Shown piece by piece: positions 12,750 through 24,800 of a stretch of DNA of 64,000 bases. The first letter of the stretch is position 1. The number at the start of each line of letters is the position of its first letter. The position numbers and the translations under genes are program-made. The DNA lies in NCBI RefSeq assembly GCF_017654505.1, contig NC_054539.1:73848413-73912412 (forward strand). Reading direction: 5' to 3'. This DNA is from Polyodon spathula (Eukaryota; Chordata; Actinopteri; Acipenseriformes; Polyodontidae). The notes beneath the pieces are model-generated. The model saw nothing but the letters and a program-made list of their open reading frames with translations. It was not told where the DNA came from and did not search any database.

Positions 12750-13971
12750 AAATCCTATACTTCCTTGGAAGGACAGCCCTGCATGAAATCCTGTATTTCC
12801 CTGGAAGGACAGCCCTGCATGAAATCATATATTTCATTGGAAGGACAGCCCTGCATGAAATCCTATGTTTCATTGGAAGGACAGCCCTGCATGAAATCCT
12901 ATGTTTCATTGGAAGGACAGCTCTACACGGAATCCTATATTTCCCTGGAAGGACAGCCCTACATGAAATCCTATATTTCCCGTGAAGGACAACCCTGCAT
13001 GAAATCCTATATTTCATTGGAAGGACAGCCCTGCATGAAATCCTATATTTCATTGGAAGGACAGCCCTGCATGAAATCCTATATTTTATTGGAAGGACAG
13101 CCCTGCATGATATCCTATACTTCCCTAAAAGGACAGCCCTGCATGAAATCCTATACTTCCCTAGAAGGACAGTCCTGCATGAAATCCTATACTTTCTTGG
13201 AAGGACAGCCCTGCATGAAATCCTATACTTCATTGGAAGGACAGCCCTGCATGATATCCTATACTTCCCTAAAAGGACAGCCCTGCATGAAATCCTATAC
13301 TTCCCTAGAAGGACAGTCCTGCATGAAATCCTATACTTTCTTGGAAGGACAGCCCTGCATGAAATCCTATACTTCATTGGAAGGACAGTCCTGCATGAAA
13401 TCCTATATTTCCCGTGAAGGACAGCCCTGCATGAAATCCTATATTTCCCATGAAGGACAGCTCTGCATGAAATCCTATATTTCATTGGAAGGACAGCCCT
13501 GCATGAAATCCTATATTTCATTGGAAGGACAGCCCTGCATGAAATCCTATATTTTATTGGAAGGACAGCCCTGCATGATATCCTATACTTCCCTAGAAGG
13601 ACAGCCCTGCATGAAATCCTATACTTCCCTAGAAGGACAGTCCTGCATGAAATCCTATACTTTCTTGGAAGGACAGCCCTGCATGAAATCCTATACTTCA
13701 TTGGAAGGACAGTCCTGCATGAAATCCTATACTTCCCTAGAAGGACAGCCCTGCATGAAATCCTATACTTCCCTAGAAGGACAGTCCTGCATGAAATCCT
13801 ATACTTCATTGGAAGGACAGTCCTGCATGAAATCCTATACTTCCCTAGAAGGACAGCCCTGCATGAAATCCTATACTTCCCTAGAAGGACAGCCCTGCGT
13901 GAAATCCTATACTTTCTTGGAAGGACAGCCCTGCATGAAATCCTATACTTTCTTGGAAGGACAGACCTGCC
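12750..13971 (+). repeat. 36-bp minisatellite, about 34 copies, open on both strands
   Basis: The unit is 36 bases (GAAATCCTATACTTCCCTAG then AAGGACAGCCCTGCAT), exactly 12 codons, so both strands stay open: M-K-S-Y-T-S-L-E-G-Q-P-C on plus and M-K-Y-R-I-S-C-R-A-V-L-P on minus. Variant units occur in repeated order. For example a four-unit block starting with the TCCCTAAAAGG variant at about 13110 recurs at about 13255, showing segmental duplication within the array. I see no promoter, signal or homology that would make either frame a gene. Confidence 0.95.
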
Positions 13972-14113
13972 AGATCAGTTTTCTCATTTATTCCATGGCT
14001 CTCTTCACTTTTTTAATTGTGCTGAACTGTGTGTGGATTTCGTGATGCAGACCAGTGGGTCTACTGGGCTACTAAAAAAAGCCTATTGTTTTTACATGGA
14101 ACAGCTGTAGCTA

Positions 14114-15093
14114 CACTGAACAAAAATATAAACGCAACATGCAACAATTTCAAAGATTTTACTGAGTTACAGTTCATATAAGGAAATCAGTCAATTGAAA
14201 TAAATTCATTAGGCCCTAAGCTATGGATTTCACGACTGGGGATATAGATATGCATCTGTTGGTCACAGATACCTTAAAAATAAAGTAGTATACTAGTCAG
14301 TATCTGGTGTGAGCACCATTTGCCTCATGCAGCGTGACACATCTACTTTGGATAGAGTTGATCAGGCTGTTGATTGTGGGCTGTGGAATGTTGTCCCACT
14401 CCTTTTCAATGGCTTGCTGGATATTGGCGGGAACTGGAACACGTTGTCGTACACGTCGATCCAGAGCATCCCAAACATGCTCAATGGGTGACATGTCTGG
14501 TGAGTATGCAGGCCATGGAAGAACTGGAACATTTTCAGCTCCCAGGAATTGTGTACAGATCCTTGCGACATGGGGCCGTGCATTATCATGCTGAAACATG
14601 AGGTGATGGCGGCGGATGAATGGCACGACAATGGGCCTCAGGATCTCGTCACGGTATCTCTATGCATTCAAATTGCCATCGATAAAATGCAATTGTGTTC
14701 GTTGTCCGTAGCTTACGCCTGCCCATACCATAACCGCACGCGATAACATACACGCTGTCTGCCATCTGCCCGGTACAATTGAGACATCTGTGGCATTGTG
14801 TTGTGTGACAAAACTGCACATTTTAGAGTGGCCTGTTATTGTCCCCAACACAAGGTGCACCTGTGTATTGATCATGCTGTTTAATCAGCTTCTTGATATG
14901 CCACACCTGTCAGGTGGATGGATTATCTTGGCAAAGGAGAAATGCTCACTAACAGGGATGTAAACAAATTTGTGCACAAAATTTGAGAGAAATAAGCTTT
15001 TTGTGCATATGGAACATTTCTGGGATATTTTATTTCAGCTCATGAAACATGGGACCAACACTTTACATGCTGTGTTTATATTTCTGTTCAGTG
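14114..15093 (-). mobile_element. Tc1/mariner element, internally deleted, 980 bp
   Basis: The ends CACTGAACAAAAATATAAAC (left) and GTTTATATTTCTGTTCAGTG (right) are terminal inverted repeats, with TA target duplications at 14112-14113 and 15094-15095. At 980 bp it is well below the roughly 1.6 kb of a full-length element. The missing portion is the N-terminal DNA-binding half of the transposase. Confidence 0.93.
14297..14875 (-). pseudogene. Tc1 transposase, C-terminal half (broken)
   Basis: The frame 14626-14297 encodes the end of a DD34E transposase: F-Q-H-D-N-A-R-P-H supplies the second aspartate and S-P-I-E-H-V-W the glutamate. Upstream, in a different frame (14875-14660), V-M-V-W-A-G-V-S-Y continues the catalytic domain. 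The first catalytic aspartate and the helix-turn-helix domains are deleted, so no functional enzyme can be made. Confidence 0.9.
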
Positions 15094-15095
15094 TA

Positions 15096-17007
15096 TATTG
15101 TGAAATCAGTAAGTGGGCCCTCAGTAATAAAGCGTTTTGGAACCTCGGGATCTGTCTGTCCCTCCCCCTGGCCTACCATTTCCCGTCCTTCTTTTCGGAT
15201 AGAAGGCCTTGCTTCCACGTTTTCTCTCCCACTGCCCCTCCGTTGGGTCAGAGTCCACTTATTTTACCCATGCCTCTCCCCATTTTGATTGGAAGCGTCC
15301 ACCAGTTATTTTGGGCATCTTCTTGACCCTGACCTTTTCTCCCTGCATCCTTTCTGCTGGGGACGCCATAGTGGCCTGTGTCAACCATGACTTTGCTACC
15401 CAAACCTGGCAGCAGGAGCCCTTCCCAGTACCCTTGCCCACTTTCCAATTCTTGTGATAGCAGTGATGTCTACCCCACCATCTCATGCACTGCTTCTCTG
15501 TTAACTTTTCTTTTTACAATGTCATTTCACTGAAGGGCAGCCCCAGCCTCGAGATCCCTAGAGGTTTCCCTTTAGAAATACTAGACTCAGTCAAGGGGTA
15601 TCTCCTCTCTGCACTGGTGTTGGGTAGCACTTTGTCCTTGTTCCTAGTGCCAGCCTGGCCTCGGTTCCTTCTTGAGGGAGGAGAGCTGAACATGTCCTGC
15701 CTTCCCGTCCTCAGACCTTTCAAGTTGAAAATCAAGGGAAATACCTGTCAACCAGTAAAGAGAATCGAGGCTACTTTGGCCCAGGCCTCTCAATTTACTT
15801 TTATAATCCTTTCAATGCAGAGATTACTAACAAATAACAATTTGTTTTAAATGTTTTTATTTAATTCTTTTTTAAACAAAGTGGACATGTTTTCATACAA
15901 AGATTTTTTTAAACTGAATAGCTACAATAAACATGTTCATTATGTACAGTAAGCAAAGCATAAGGCACATTCTGAACTTCCTGAAAAGTATATCCCACAA
16001 ATACGCAGGTTTATTGTGTTGGCACACACACCCACACTGGTATTTACATTTCTTTTTTTATAGCTGCTCTCTTGTGATGTGGGTCCTCACACATACCTTT
16101 GCAGGAGTTGAGAGTATCGATGAGTAATGCTGTACCTGCATTTAGAAAGCTGGCAGCCGGTTCAGTTTGCTTCTGGGAAATGATTGAACACACACACTGC
16201 ATAGAGCTGCAGGATTTCTTTAAAATGCCTCAGTGAAAAAGACAACAGATGATTGGATCACTCTGTCCAGTACAAGAAGGGGTCATTTCACGCGTGGTGT
16301 TATTTTTACATTTATTTCTGTTTTTATTTTGTTTGATAATTCACTGATGGTGAAAATAGAATGTCTTTAAAAGATGGACTTAAAAGACCCAATATTCTAC
16401 AATTTAGCATTTATTTCAGCTACGCATTTCAATATTTAGGGATATTTGTTGGAAAAATGATAAATTCTGAATGGGACAATGCTATTTTTATGTTTAATTG
16501 CAAGGTGTCCCCAAAACATCAATACCAAAGCTGCCCTATTGTGCTTAAAGTCTTTTTGTATTACATTATTGCAGTTTATTCTGCACAAAAAACATTTTCT
16601 ATAGATATGACCACAATGCCAGAAGAGCTCCTCACCTAATATAATTACATCCATCCAATATTTCAGATAGTACAGTTACTGTTTTATAATGTGTAAAATA
16701 TACACCTCTATACAGGTCCCCTTGCAGTATATATTTTGAATAAATATATATTATACTGTATCTGAACTGCTGTTGGGGACCTGCACATATATGTATGACT
16801 TTATGTAATGAAGAGAATAAGTGCAGTAATCTATATATCTATCTATCTCTATCTATCTATATATATATATTTTTTTCAATAACAGGTAGGAAACTAGGGT
16901 AGAGTTTAGTCCTCAGTACCCCATAAATGTTTAACTGTAGCTAAAAAGTGAACTATAATAAACTGGAGCTTAAGAGTGCGCAGAAGGCATGCATGGGAGC
17001 TGCTCCT
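15096..17007. other. No recognised gene; presumed NT5E 3' region
   Basis: A relatively G+C-rich part (15110-15730) has minus-strand frames of 66-75 codons (for example 15486-15259) that read like decayed coding sequence, perhaps a retroelement gag, but I cannot name it. The rest is A+T-rich with a TA/TATC microsatellite near 16830-16870 and would include the NT5E 3' UTR. Confidence 0.45.
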
Positions 17008-17180
17008 CTACATTGTGAAAGCCAAGAAAAACGCCAGTGATAGCAGCACCGTCTTCAAGTGTGCTTTGGAGATGAGCCCGGTGGGGACAGAACCTGAAAA
17101 CAGAATCCGTCCTTCCACTGCTGGATAAACCTTCTTCATTGCAGAAATGTAATCTGAGACAACAGATATGTCTTGATCTC
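17008..17180 (-). CDS. NT5E: NT5E exon 9 (C-terminus, GPI signal)
   Basis: Residues 521-577 and stop. The acceptor is CTTTCAG. It begins D-Q-D-I-S-V-V-S and ends in the GPI-anchor signal: small residues around S549, a short spacer, then a hydrophobic tail ([12 protein letters not shown]). Intron 8 before it is the longest, about 15 kb. The 3' UTR lies below 17008. A minus-strand AATAAA at 16580-16575 is one possible poly(A) signal, but others exist and none is proven. Confidence 0.94.
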
Positions 17181-18811
17181 CTGAAAGAAAAGTAAGAAAA
17201 ACACACGTAAGGGCTTTCTCAGCCAAACTGCCTGTCTAGGACTGGTACCTCATGCTGGGTTGGGCTGCTTGAAAAGTTACAGACACTGCATGCTTCTGGA
17301 AGGTGTAAGGGATTAACCGCACAGCCAAGATCGGAAAAATCCAGTTTACTATTATATTACCAGTATACTACCCAGAAGAAACCATAGCAGAATCTTTCTG
17401 GGAGCATTGTCAGCAATGGCAATACAATGGATCTGAAACACTGGATACAGTAGCACACTGGCATGGTACTGCAAAGTACAACAGAAGTGTTGGGGAAGTT
17501 ACTTTTAAAAAGCAATCCATAACACATACAAGTTACTAGAACAGAATTAGAACTATTTACAATAAATAGAACTTATATATAACGATGTACAGTTATAAAT
17601 AGTTACTTCTCAGGCACAGTTTTTATTTTCCAGAGATTTTTTTTCAGTTTGGTCAATCTGCAACTCGAAATATTCATCAAAGAGTAAGTAGTGGGGTCCC
17701 AAAAAAATATAGCGCTATACGTCCCCTACTACAACTTTTCATTGTTAACATCCTGACAACTTTTGACACTTGTCTGTTTCAAAGCTCTTTTCAAAATGTC
17801 TGCTCTAGTGCACTGGGGTTTGAGATCTGCTCTAAATTACTGCAGGAAGCGATTAAAAAAACTCCATAACACAAGAGCTTTGGTTTTGCTGTTCTGTACC
17901 ACATCATGGATCATTATTGCTGTGTTACCTGTTTGACAATGTCGGCAGTAATCCTTACGCTATCAGTGCACTATAGCGGACATTTGAAAAATAGCTTTGA
18001 AACAAACTTTAAAGTTTTAAGTGTAAAAAGTTGTCAGGATGTTAAACAATGAAAATATATGACAAGTATGTTATTTTAGCAGTTGTAGCAATACTCCTTC
18101 AAGAGCTATCGATCCCACTGCTCCCCCCGATGGCAGGATAATGTAAAAAGTATAACGATTATTATATGAATCAATTCACGTTGACTTTTTCCTTTTCTCA
18201 TTAAAAAATAAAACCTACTACAAAAATAATAGTAAATACATTTCACAGTGCTGCTGGGCAATGTCCCGCCTTCCTGACTTGCATCTATCATTGATTCGTT
18301 CTGAATACTTTAAACCTGCCCCAACTACTGAGTGACAGCACATTTCTATTGGAGACTCTGCTTGCAAGATTTAAAACAAGATTACAATCAGTATGGAGAC
18401 TTGTTAGCGGGATTTAAAACTGTATTACAGTTAAAATACGGAGGATTTAAAACAGAATTGTGGCAAAATGTACAAAAATGTCTACACACAAAAACCCCAG
18501 AAGAATGTTCCCGTGACCATAGGGCTTTCGTTGTGGAAGACAGCAAAGGAAAGAAGGTACAATTTAAGTGTGCAAGTACTGTCGAGTTACTACTATACAT
18601 ATTCTGACAGAAAAAAAAAACACTCAAGCAATTTGGGAAGTAACCGAAAACACTAGTTTCATACAGTATATCAAAAATGAAAGCCCCCCAAAAAAACGAT
18701 TTACATATAACTCAAAAACAGTTAAAAATAAGCACTGAAAAATACAATTAATAAAACCCCCAAAACCAAAGCCCTAATTATATTTAATGCGTTAATAAAC
18801 TTCCAGCCATG

Positions 18812-18848
<37 letters not shown>

Positions 18849-21800
18849 TTTTCTTTTATGCAGCATTATCAACCATAGAGAGTTAAGGATTCAAAAGAGC
18901 TTGAGAGGATTTCAGGCAGTTGAGAGCAAGAGAGTGCTTTGTCAGATTGTGCTTTTCATCTTTATTTAAAAATGATTTCTGTGAAGTGGTATTGTTTATA
19001 TATTGGCTATGCTGCTTTAGTAGTGACTTCAATATAATGCATACTGTGAGCTTTGTAGGTTTGAAAGTGCATTGAAAAAAGTTATTGAAGTTTTGTTGTA
19101 GTTTTTAATTAGAAATTTTAAAAAAAACACAATTTAAAATCAGGAACCTTTTTGTGACTTTTTCCCTCTAAAAATATTAGTCATATTCAAATATCGAACT
19201 GACAATCAAATCGATTATCACTGTAAAAGTGATAATCACTCATCAATATTAAACATGTTTTGGTAGTCTCAAACTTGAAATGCACAACAAGTAGACAAGT
19301 CTTAGTGTTTGTATCTAGGTATTATAGTAGAGTTGGGGAAGGAGAGAGAACAAAAATGTACTCTTGGGGTTGGATATAAGACTACATCCCCCAGAATGCC
19401 ATGGGAGTGAGCCAGGATGAGTTTCACCTGACCCTAATTTAACGAGGGACATCTGGTCTATAAGCAGGAAAGAAATAGTTGGTCTGTCTGTGTGAAGGCC
19501 GGTGAAGAGACCTGAGAGGGTGAACCTGTGTGGTTCTCTTGAAAATGTAAGAGGTACTGTGTTGAACTGTGTACCGTGTGGTTCTCTTGAAAATGTAAGA
19601 GGTACTGTGTTAAATTGTGAACCTGTGTGGTTCTCTTGAAAATGTAAGAGGTACTGTGTTGAATTGTGTACCGTGTGGTTCTCTTGAAAATGTAAGAGGT
19701 ACTGTGTTAAATTGTGAACCTGTGTGGTTCTCTTGAAAATGTAAGAGGTACTGTGTTAAATTGTGAACCTGTGTGGTTCTCTTGAAAATGTAAGAGGTAC
19801 TGTGTTGAATTGTGTACTGTGTGGTTCTCTTGAAAATGTAAGAGGTACTGTGTTAAATTGTGAACCTGTGTGGTTCTCTTGAAAATGTAAGAGGTACTGT
19901 GTTGAATTGTGTACCGTGTGGTTCTCTTGAAAATGTAAGAGGTACTGTGTTAAATTGTGAACCTGTGTGGTTCTCTTGAAAATGTAAGAGGTACTGTGTT
20001 GAATTGTGTACCATGTGGTTCTCTTGAAAATGTAAGAGGTACTGTGTTGAATTGTGTACCGTGTGGTTCTCTTGAAAATGTAAGAGGTACTGTGTTAAAT
20101 TGTGAACCTGTGTGGTTCTCTTGAAAATGTAAGAGGTACTGTGTTGAATTGTGTACCATGTGGTTCTCTTGAAAATGTAAGAGGTACTGTGTTAAATTGT
20201 GAACCTGTGTGGTTCTCTTGAAAATGTATGAGGTACTGTGTTGAATTGTGTACCGTGTGGTTCTCTTGAACCAGTAAATAGCTTATAGTTGAAGGATTGA
20301 GAAAAGTGTAGTTAGTGGTTACAGTGTTTTGCTTAAACCTTTTTGTTTTGTGTAAATAATAACATTGCTAAACTTAGAACATAAGAACTTAAGAAAGTTT
20401 ACAAACGAGAGGCCATTCGGCCCATCTTGCTTGTTTGGCTGTTAGTAGCTTATTGATCCCAGAATCTCATCAAGCAGCTTCTTGAAGGATTCCAGGGTGT
20501 CAGCTTCAACAACATTACTGGGGAGTTGATTCCAGACCTTCACGATTCTCTGTGTAAAAAAGTGCCTCCTATTTTCTGTTCTGAATGCCCCTTTGTCTAA
20601 TCTCCATTTGTGACCCCTGGTCCTTGTTTCTTTTTTCAGGTCGAAAAAGTCCCTTGGGTCGACATTGTCAATACCTTTTAGAATTCTGAATACTTGAATT
20701 AGGTCGCCGCGTAGTCTTCTTTGTTCAAGACTGAACAGATTCAATTATTTTAGCCTGTCTGCATATGATATACCTTTTAAGCCTGGAATAATTCTGGTCG
20801 CTCTTCTTTGCACTCTTTCTAGAGCAGCAATATCCTTTTTTATAGAAAAGTGACCAGAACTGAACACAATATTCAAGATGAGGTCTTACTAGTGCATTGT
20901 ACAGTTTTAACATTAATTCCCTTGATTTAAATTCAACACTTTTCACAATGTATCTGAGCATCTTGTTAGCCTTTTTTATAGCTTCCCCACATTGTCTAGA
21001 TGAAGACATTTCTGAGTCAACAAAAACTCCTAGGTCTTTTTCATAGATTCCTTCTCCAATTTCAGTATCTCCCATATGATATTTATAATGTACATTTTTA
21101 TTTCCTGCGTGCAGTACCTTACACTTTTCTCTATTAAATGTCATTTGCCATGTGTCTGCCCAGTTCTGAATCTTGTCTAAATCATTTTGAATGACCTTTG
21201 CTGCTACAACAGTGTTTGCCACTCCTCCTATTTTTGTGTCGCTTGCAAATTTAACAAGTTTGCTTACTATACCAGAATCTAAATCATTAATGTAGATTAG
21301 GAATAGCAGAGGACCTAATACCGATCCCTGTGGTACACCATTGGTTACCACACTTCATTCTGAGGTTTCTCCTCTAATCAGTACTTTCTGTTTTCCACAT
21401 GTTAACCACTCCCTAATCCATGTACATGTGTTTCCTTGAATCCCTACTGCGTTCAGTTTGTGGAAAAGTACAGAGCAGTTTAGAAGCAGTTTGAAAGCAG
21501 GTTGACGGATGCAGAAGAAACTAAACTTAAAAAAAAATAAAAAAAACCCTCAACATGGTCTTCAAGCCAGTAATCTGTGACACCTGCTTGATGTGGGAAA
21601 TCCGAGAAAACCCAGCGGAGCTAAACCAAGTGTGCGTAAAGTGCCGCGCGATCCAGGGCTTGCATAAACTAGTAAGTACACTAGAAATGGAGCTGGAAGA
21701 AGTGAGACAGCAACAGGATCTTGAGGAACTGGCACACCCACAATTCATGGAAGTCTGCATCACCCCTAACAGACTGAAAGCCACTAGGGAGATAGAAGGT

Positions 21801-24800
21801 CAGAACAGCTGGGTTCAGGTAGGCAGAAGCAGGGAAAAAAAGAAACTTCGTCAAACACAACCACCAGAAATCAAAACAACCAACAGATCTGAGCCACTTC
21901 AGAATTTTGATGAGCAGAACCAACAACAAGAGAATGAAAGGAACAACATCCAGGACCCTATTGAGAGTGGTGACCAGACAGCAAAAAGAAGGGAGGTCAT
22001 GATTGTTGGGGACTCCATATTGAGAAACGCAGCAAGTTCAATTCGCAGTTTGGACCCCCTTACTACAACTGTGTGCTGCCTTCCGGGAGCCTTGGTCAAG
22101 CACATCACTGAGAACGTGGACAGGCTCCTAGAACGAACAGGAGACGACCCGGTAGTAGTCATCCACATCGGTACAAACAACATTGGAAGAGACAGACCAA
22201 AATCCCTGCAAAACAAATTCAGAGAGCTAGGAAGGAAATTAAAAGAGAAAACCAAAACTGTGGTATTTTCTGGTATACTACCGGCACCTTGCAAAGGACC
22301 ATATGGACAGCTGGAAATAATTAATCAAAACGCATGGCTGAAGACGTGGTGCACACGGGAAGGCTTCACCTATCTTGATCATTGGACCACATTCTACAAC
22401 GAGGTCTATCTGTATAGACGGGATGGACTGCACTTAAATAACAAGGGAACCAGTCTACTTGAAGAAAAAATCCTCGAGCAGGTTCAGAAGCATTTAAACT
22501 AGAAAAGAAGGGCGGAGAAATCAACAAAAAACTAAATTGCCAAAATGGTTTAATAGATCAATTAATAAAAATACTCAGCGAAAAAAGGCACTTTACAGAG
22601 CATTAGAAAAGGACCAAAAAGAAAGTACACAGAAAGAGTACACGGAACTGCAAACGCAAGTCAAAAAGGAAGTTAGAAAGGCCAAGAGATAAATAAAAAT
22701 GAACATTTCTAAGGGAGCTAAAACCAATTCCAAAATGTTTTTCCAATATTAAAACAGCAAGAGAGCATTCAAAGAGGAGATTAAATGTTTAAGCGATACA
22801 AATGGCAAAATCGTAGATGAAGAAAAAAAAATAGCAAATATATTAAATGATTACTTTTCACAAGTTTTTACAAAGGAAGATACTGACAACATGCCCCACA
22901 TGTCATTCAGTTCCTATCCAGTTTTAAATAACTTTAGCATAACTGAGGCAGAAGTGTTAAAGGGACTAGGAGCTCTTAAAATAAACAAATCCCCTGGGCC
23001 GGATGAGATCCTCCCAGTAGTACTCAAAGAAATGAAAGAAGTAATTACAAACCGCTAACCAAGATCATGCAGCAGTCTCTTGACACAGGGGTGGTACTGA
23101 CAGACTGGAAAATTGCAAACGTAATACCGATCCACAAAAAGGGAAACAAAACTGAACCAGGTAACTACAGACCAGTAAGCCTGACTTCTATTATATGCAA
23201 ACTTATGGAAACTATAATAAGATCCAAAATGGAAAATTACCTATATGGTAACAGGGTCCTGGGAGACAGTCAACATGGTTTTAGGAAAGGGAGATCGTGT
23301 CTAACTAACTTGCTTGATTTTTTTGAGGATGCAACATTGATAATGGATAATTGCAAAGCATATGACATGGTTTATTTAGATTTCCAGAAAGCTTTTGACA
23401 AAGTCCCGCACAAAAGATTAATTCTCAAACTGAACGCAGTAGGGATTCAAGGAAACACATGTACATGGATTAGGGAGTGGTTAACATGTAGAAAACAGAA
23501 AGTACTGATTAGAGGAGAAACCTCAGAATGGAGTGTGGTAACCAGTGGTGTACCACAGGGATCAGTATTAGGTCCTCTGCTATTCCTAATCTACATTAAT
23601 GATTTAGATTCTGGTATAGTAAGCAAACTTATTAAATTTGCAGACGACACAAAAGTAGGAGGAGTGGCAAACACTGTTGCAGCAGCAAAGGTCATTCAAA
23701 ATGATCTAGACAAGATTCAGAACTGGGCAGACACATGGCAAATGACATTTAATAGAGAAAAGTGTAAGGTACTGCACGCAGGAAATAAAAATGTACATTA
23801 TAAATATCATATGGGAGATACTGAAATTGGAGAAGGAATCTATGAAAAAGACCTAGGAGTTTTTGTTGACTCAGAAATGTCTTCATCTAGACAATGTGGG
23901 GAAGATATAAAAAAGGCTAACAAGATGCTCGGATGCATTGTGAAAAGTGTTGAATTTAAATCAAGGGAAGTAATGTTAAAACTGTACAATGCACTAGTAA
24001 GACCTCATCTTGAATATTGTGTTCAGTTCTGGTCACCTCGCTATAAAAAAGATATTGCTGCTCTAGAAAGAGTGCAAAGAAGAGCGACCAGAATTATTCC
24101 GGGCTTAAAAGGCATGTCATATGCAGACAGGCTAAAAGAATTGAATCTGTTCAGTCTTGAACAAAGAAGACTACGTGGCAACCTAATTCAAGTATTCAAA
24201 ATTCTAAAAGGTATTGACAGTGTCGACCCAAGGGACGTTTTCAGCCTGAAAAAAGAAACAAGGACCAGGGGTCACAAATGGAGATTAGACAAAGGGGCAT
24301 TCAGAACAGAAAATAGGAGACACTTTTTTACACAGAGAATTGTGAGGGTCTGGAATCAACTCCCCAGTAATGTTGTTGAAGCTGACACCCTGGGATCCTT
24401 CAAGAAGCTGCTTGATGAGATTCTGGGATCAATAAGCTACTAACAACCAAACGAGCAAGATGGGCCGAATGGCCTCCTCTCGTTTGTAAACTTTTTTATG
24501 TTCTTATGTTCTTTTGTGTGGGACTTTGTCAAAAGCTTTCTGGAAATCTAAATAAACCATTACTAAACTTGCAGTTCTTTTGTCTGTATCTGCTATTTGA
24601 AGGGTGCAAAACAGCTAAAGCAGATGAGTGTTTATAAACTCAATAAGGAATGTAAACAGGGAACCTTTCTACTGTACATTTTTTCCAGCTTCACTGTTTT
24701 ATCTTTCAACTTTGTTGTGCCAAGAAGGATCCTGCAGTTCTGCAATATTTCCATCTTCACCTTGTCCAAAACAAACCAAGCTGAGCAGTCTGTTCAACTT

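Larger units (their letters stand above)
21461..24511 (+). mobile_element. CR1 LINE, inner copy inserted in the outer copy
   Basis: A plus-strand CR1 with a short 5' leader, ORF1, a deleted ORF2 and a 3' end carrying a doubled TTATGTTC octamer, the kind of short terminal repeat typical of CR1. It interrupts the outer copy between CAGTTTG (21460) and CTTTTGTG (24511). Comparing the homologous site (about 23420-23437) shows about 9 target bases missing rather than a clear duplication. Confidence 0.92.

Noticed and set aside
12646..14045. 387- and 426-codon repetitive proteins on opposite strands
   Set aside because: Explained by a 36-bp tandem unit without stops; both strands cannot sensibly be coding and no protein family is recognised.
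15248..15735. Overlapping open frames in a G+C-richer segment
   Set aside because: Possibly decayed retroelement sequence, but no motif identifies a family.
18332..18607. 91-codon open frame
   Set aside because: No homology recognised; contains internally repeated short words and lies inside NT5E intron 8.
19529..20270. CRISPR-like array
   Set aside because: Units are contiguous tandem repeats with no unique spacers, in vertebrate DNA. The same applies to the arrays at 12750 and 42430.
21555..22502. Host esterase gene
   Set aside because: The SGNH domain sits between a CR1 5' leader and CR1 RT sequence, as in CR1 ORF1; it is a retrotransposon protein.
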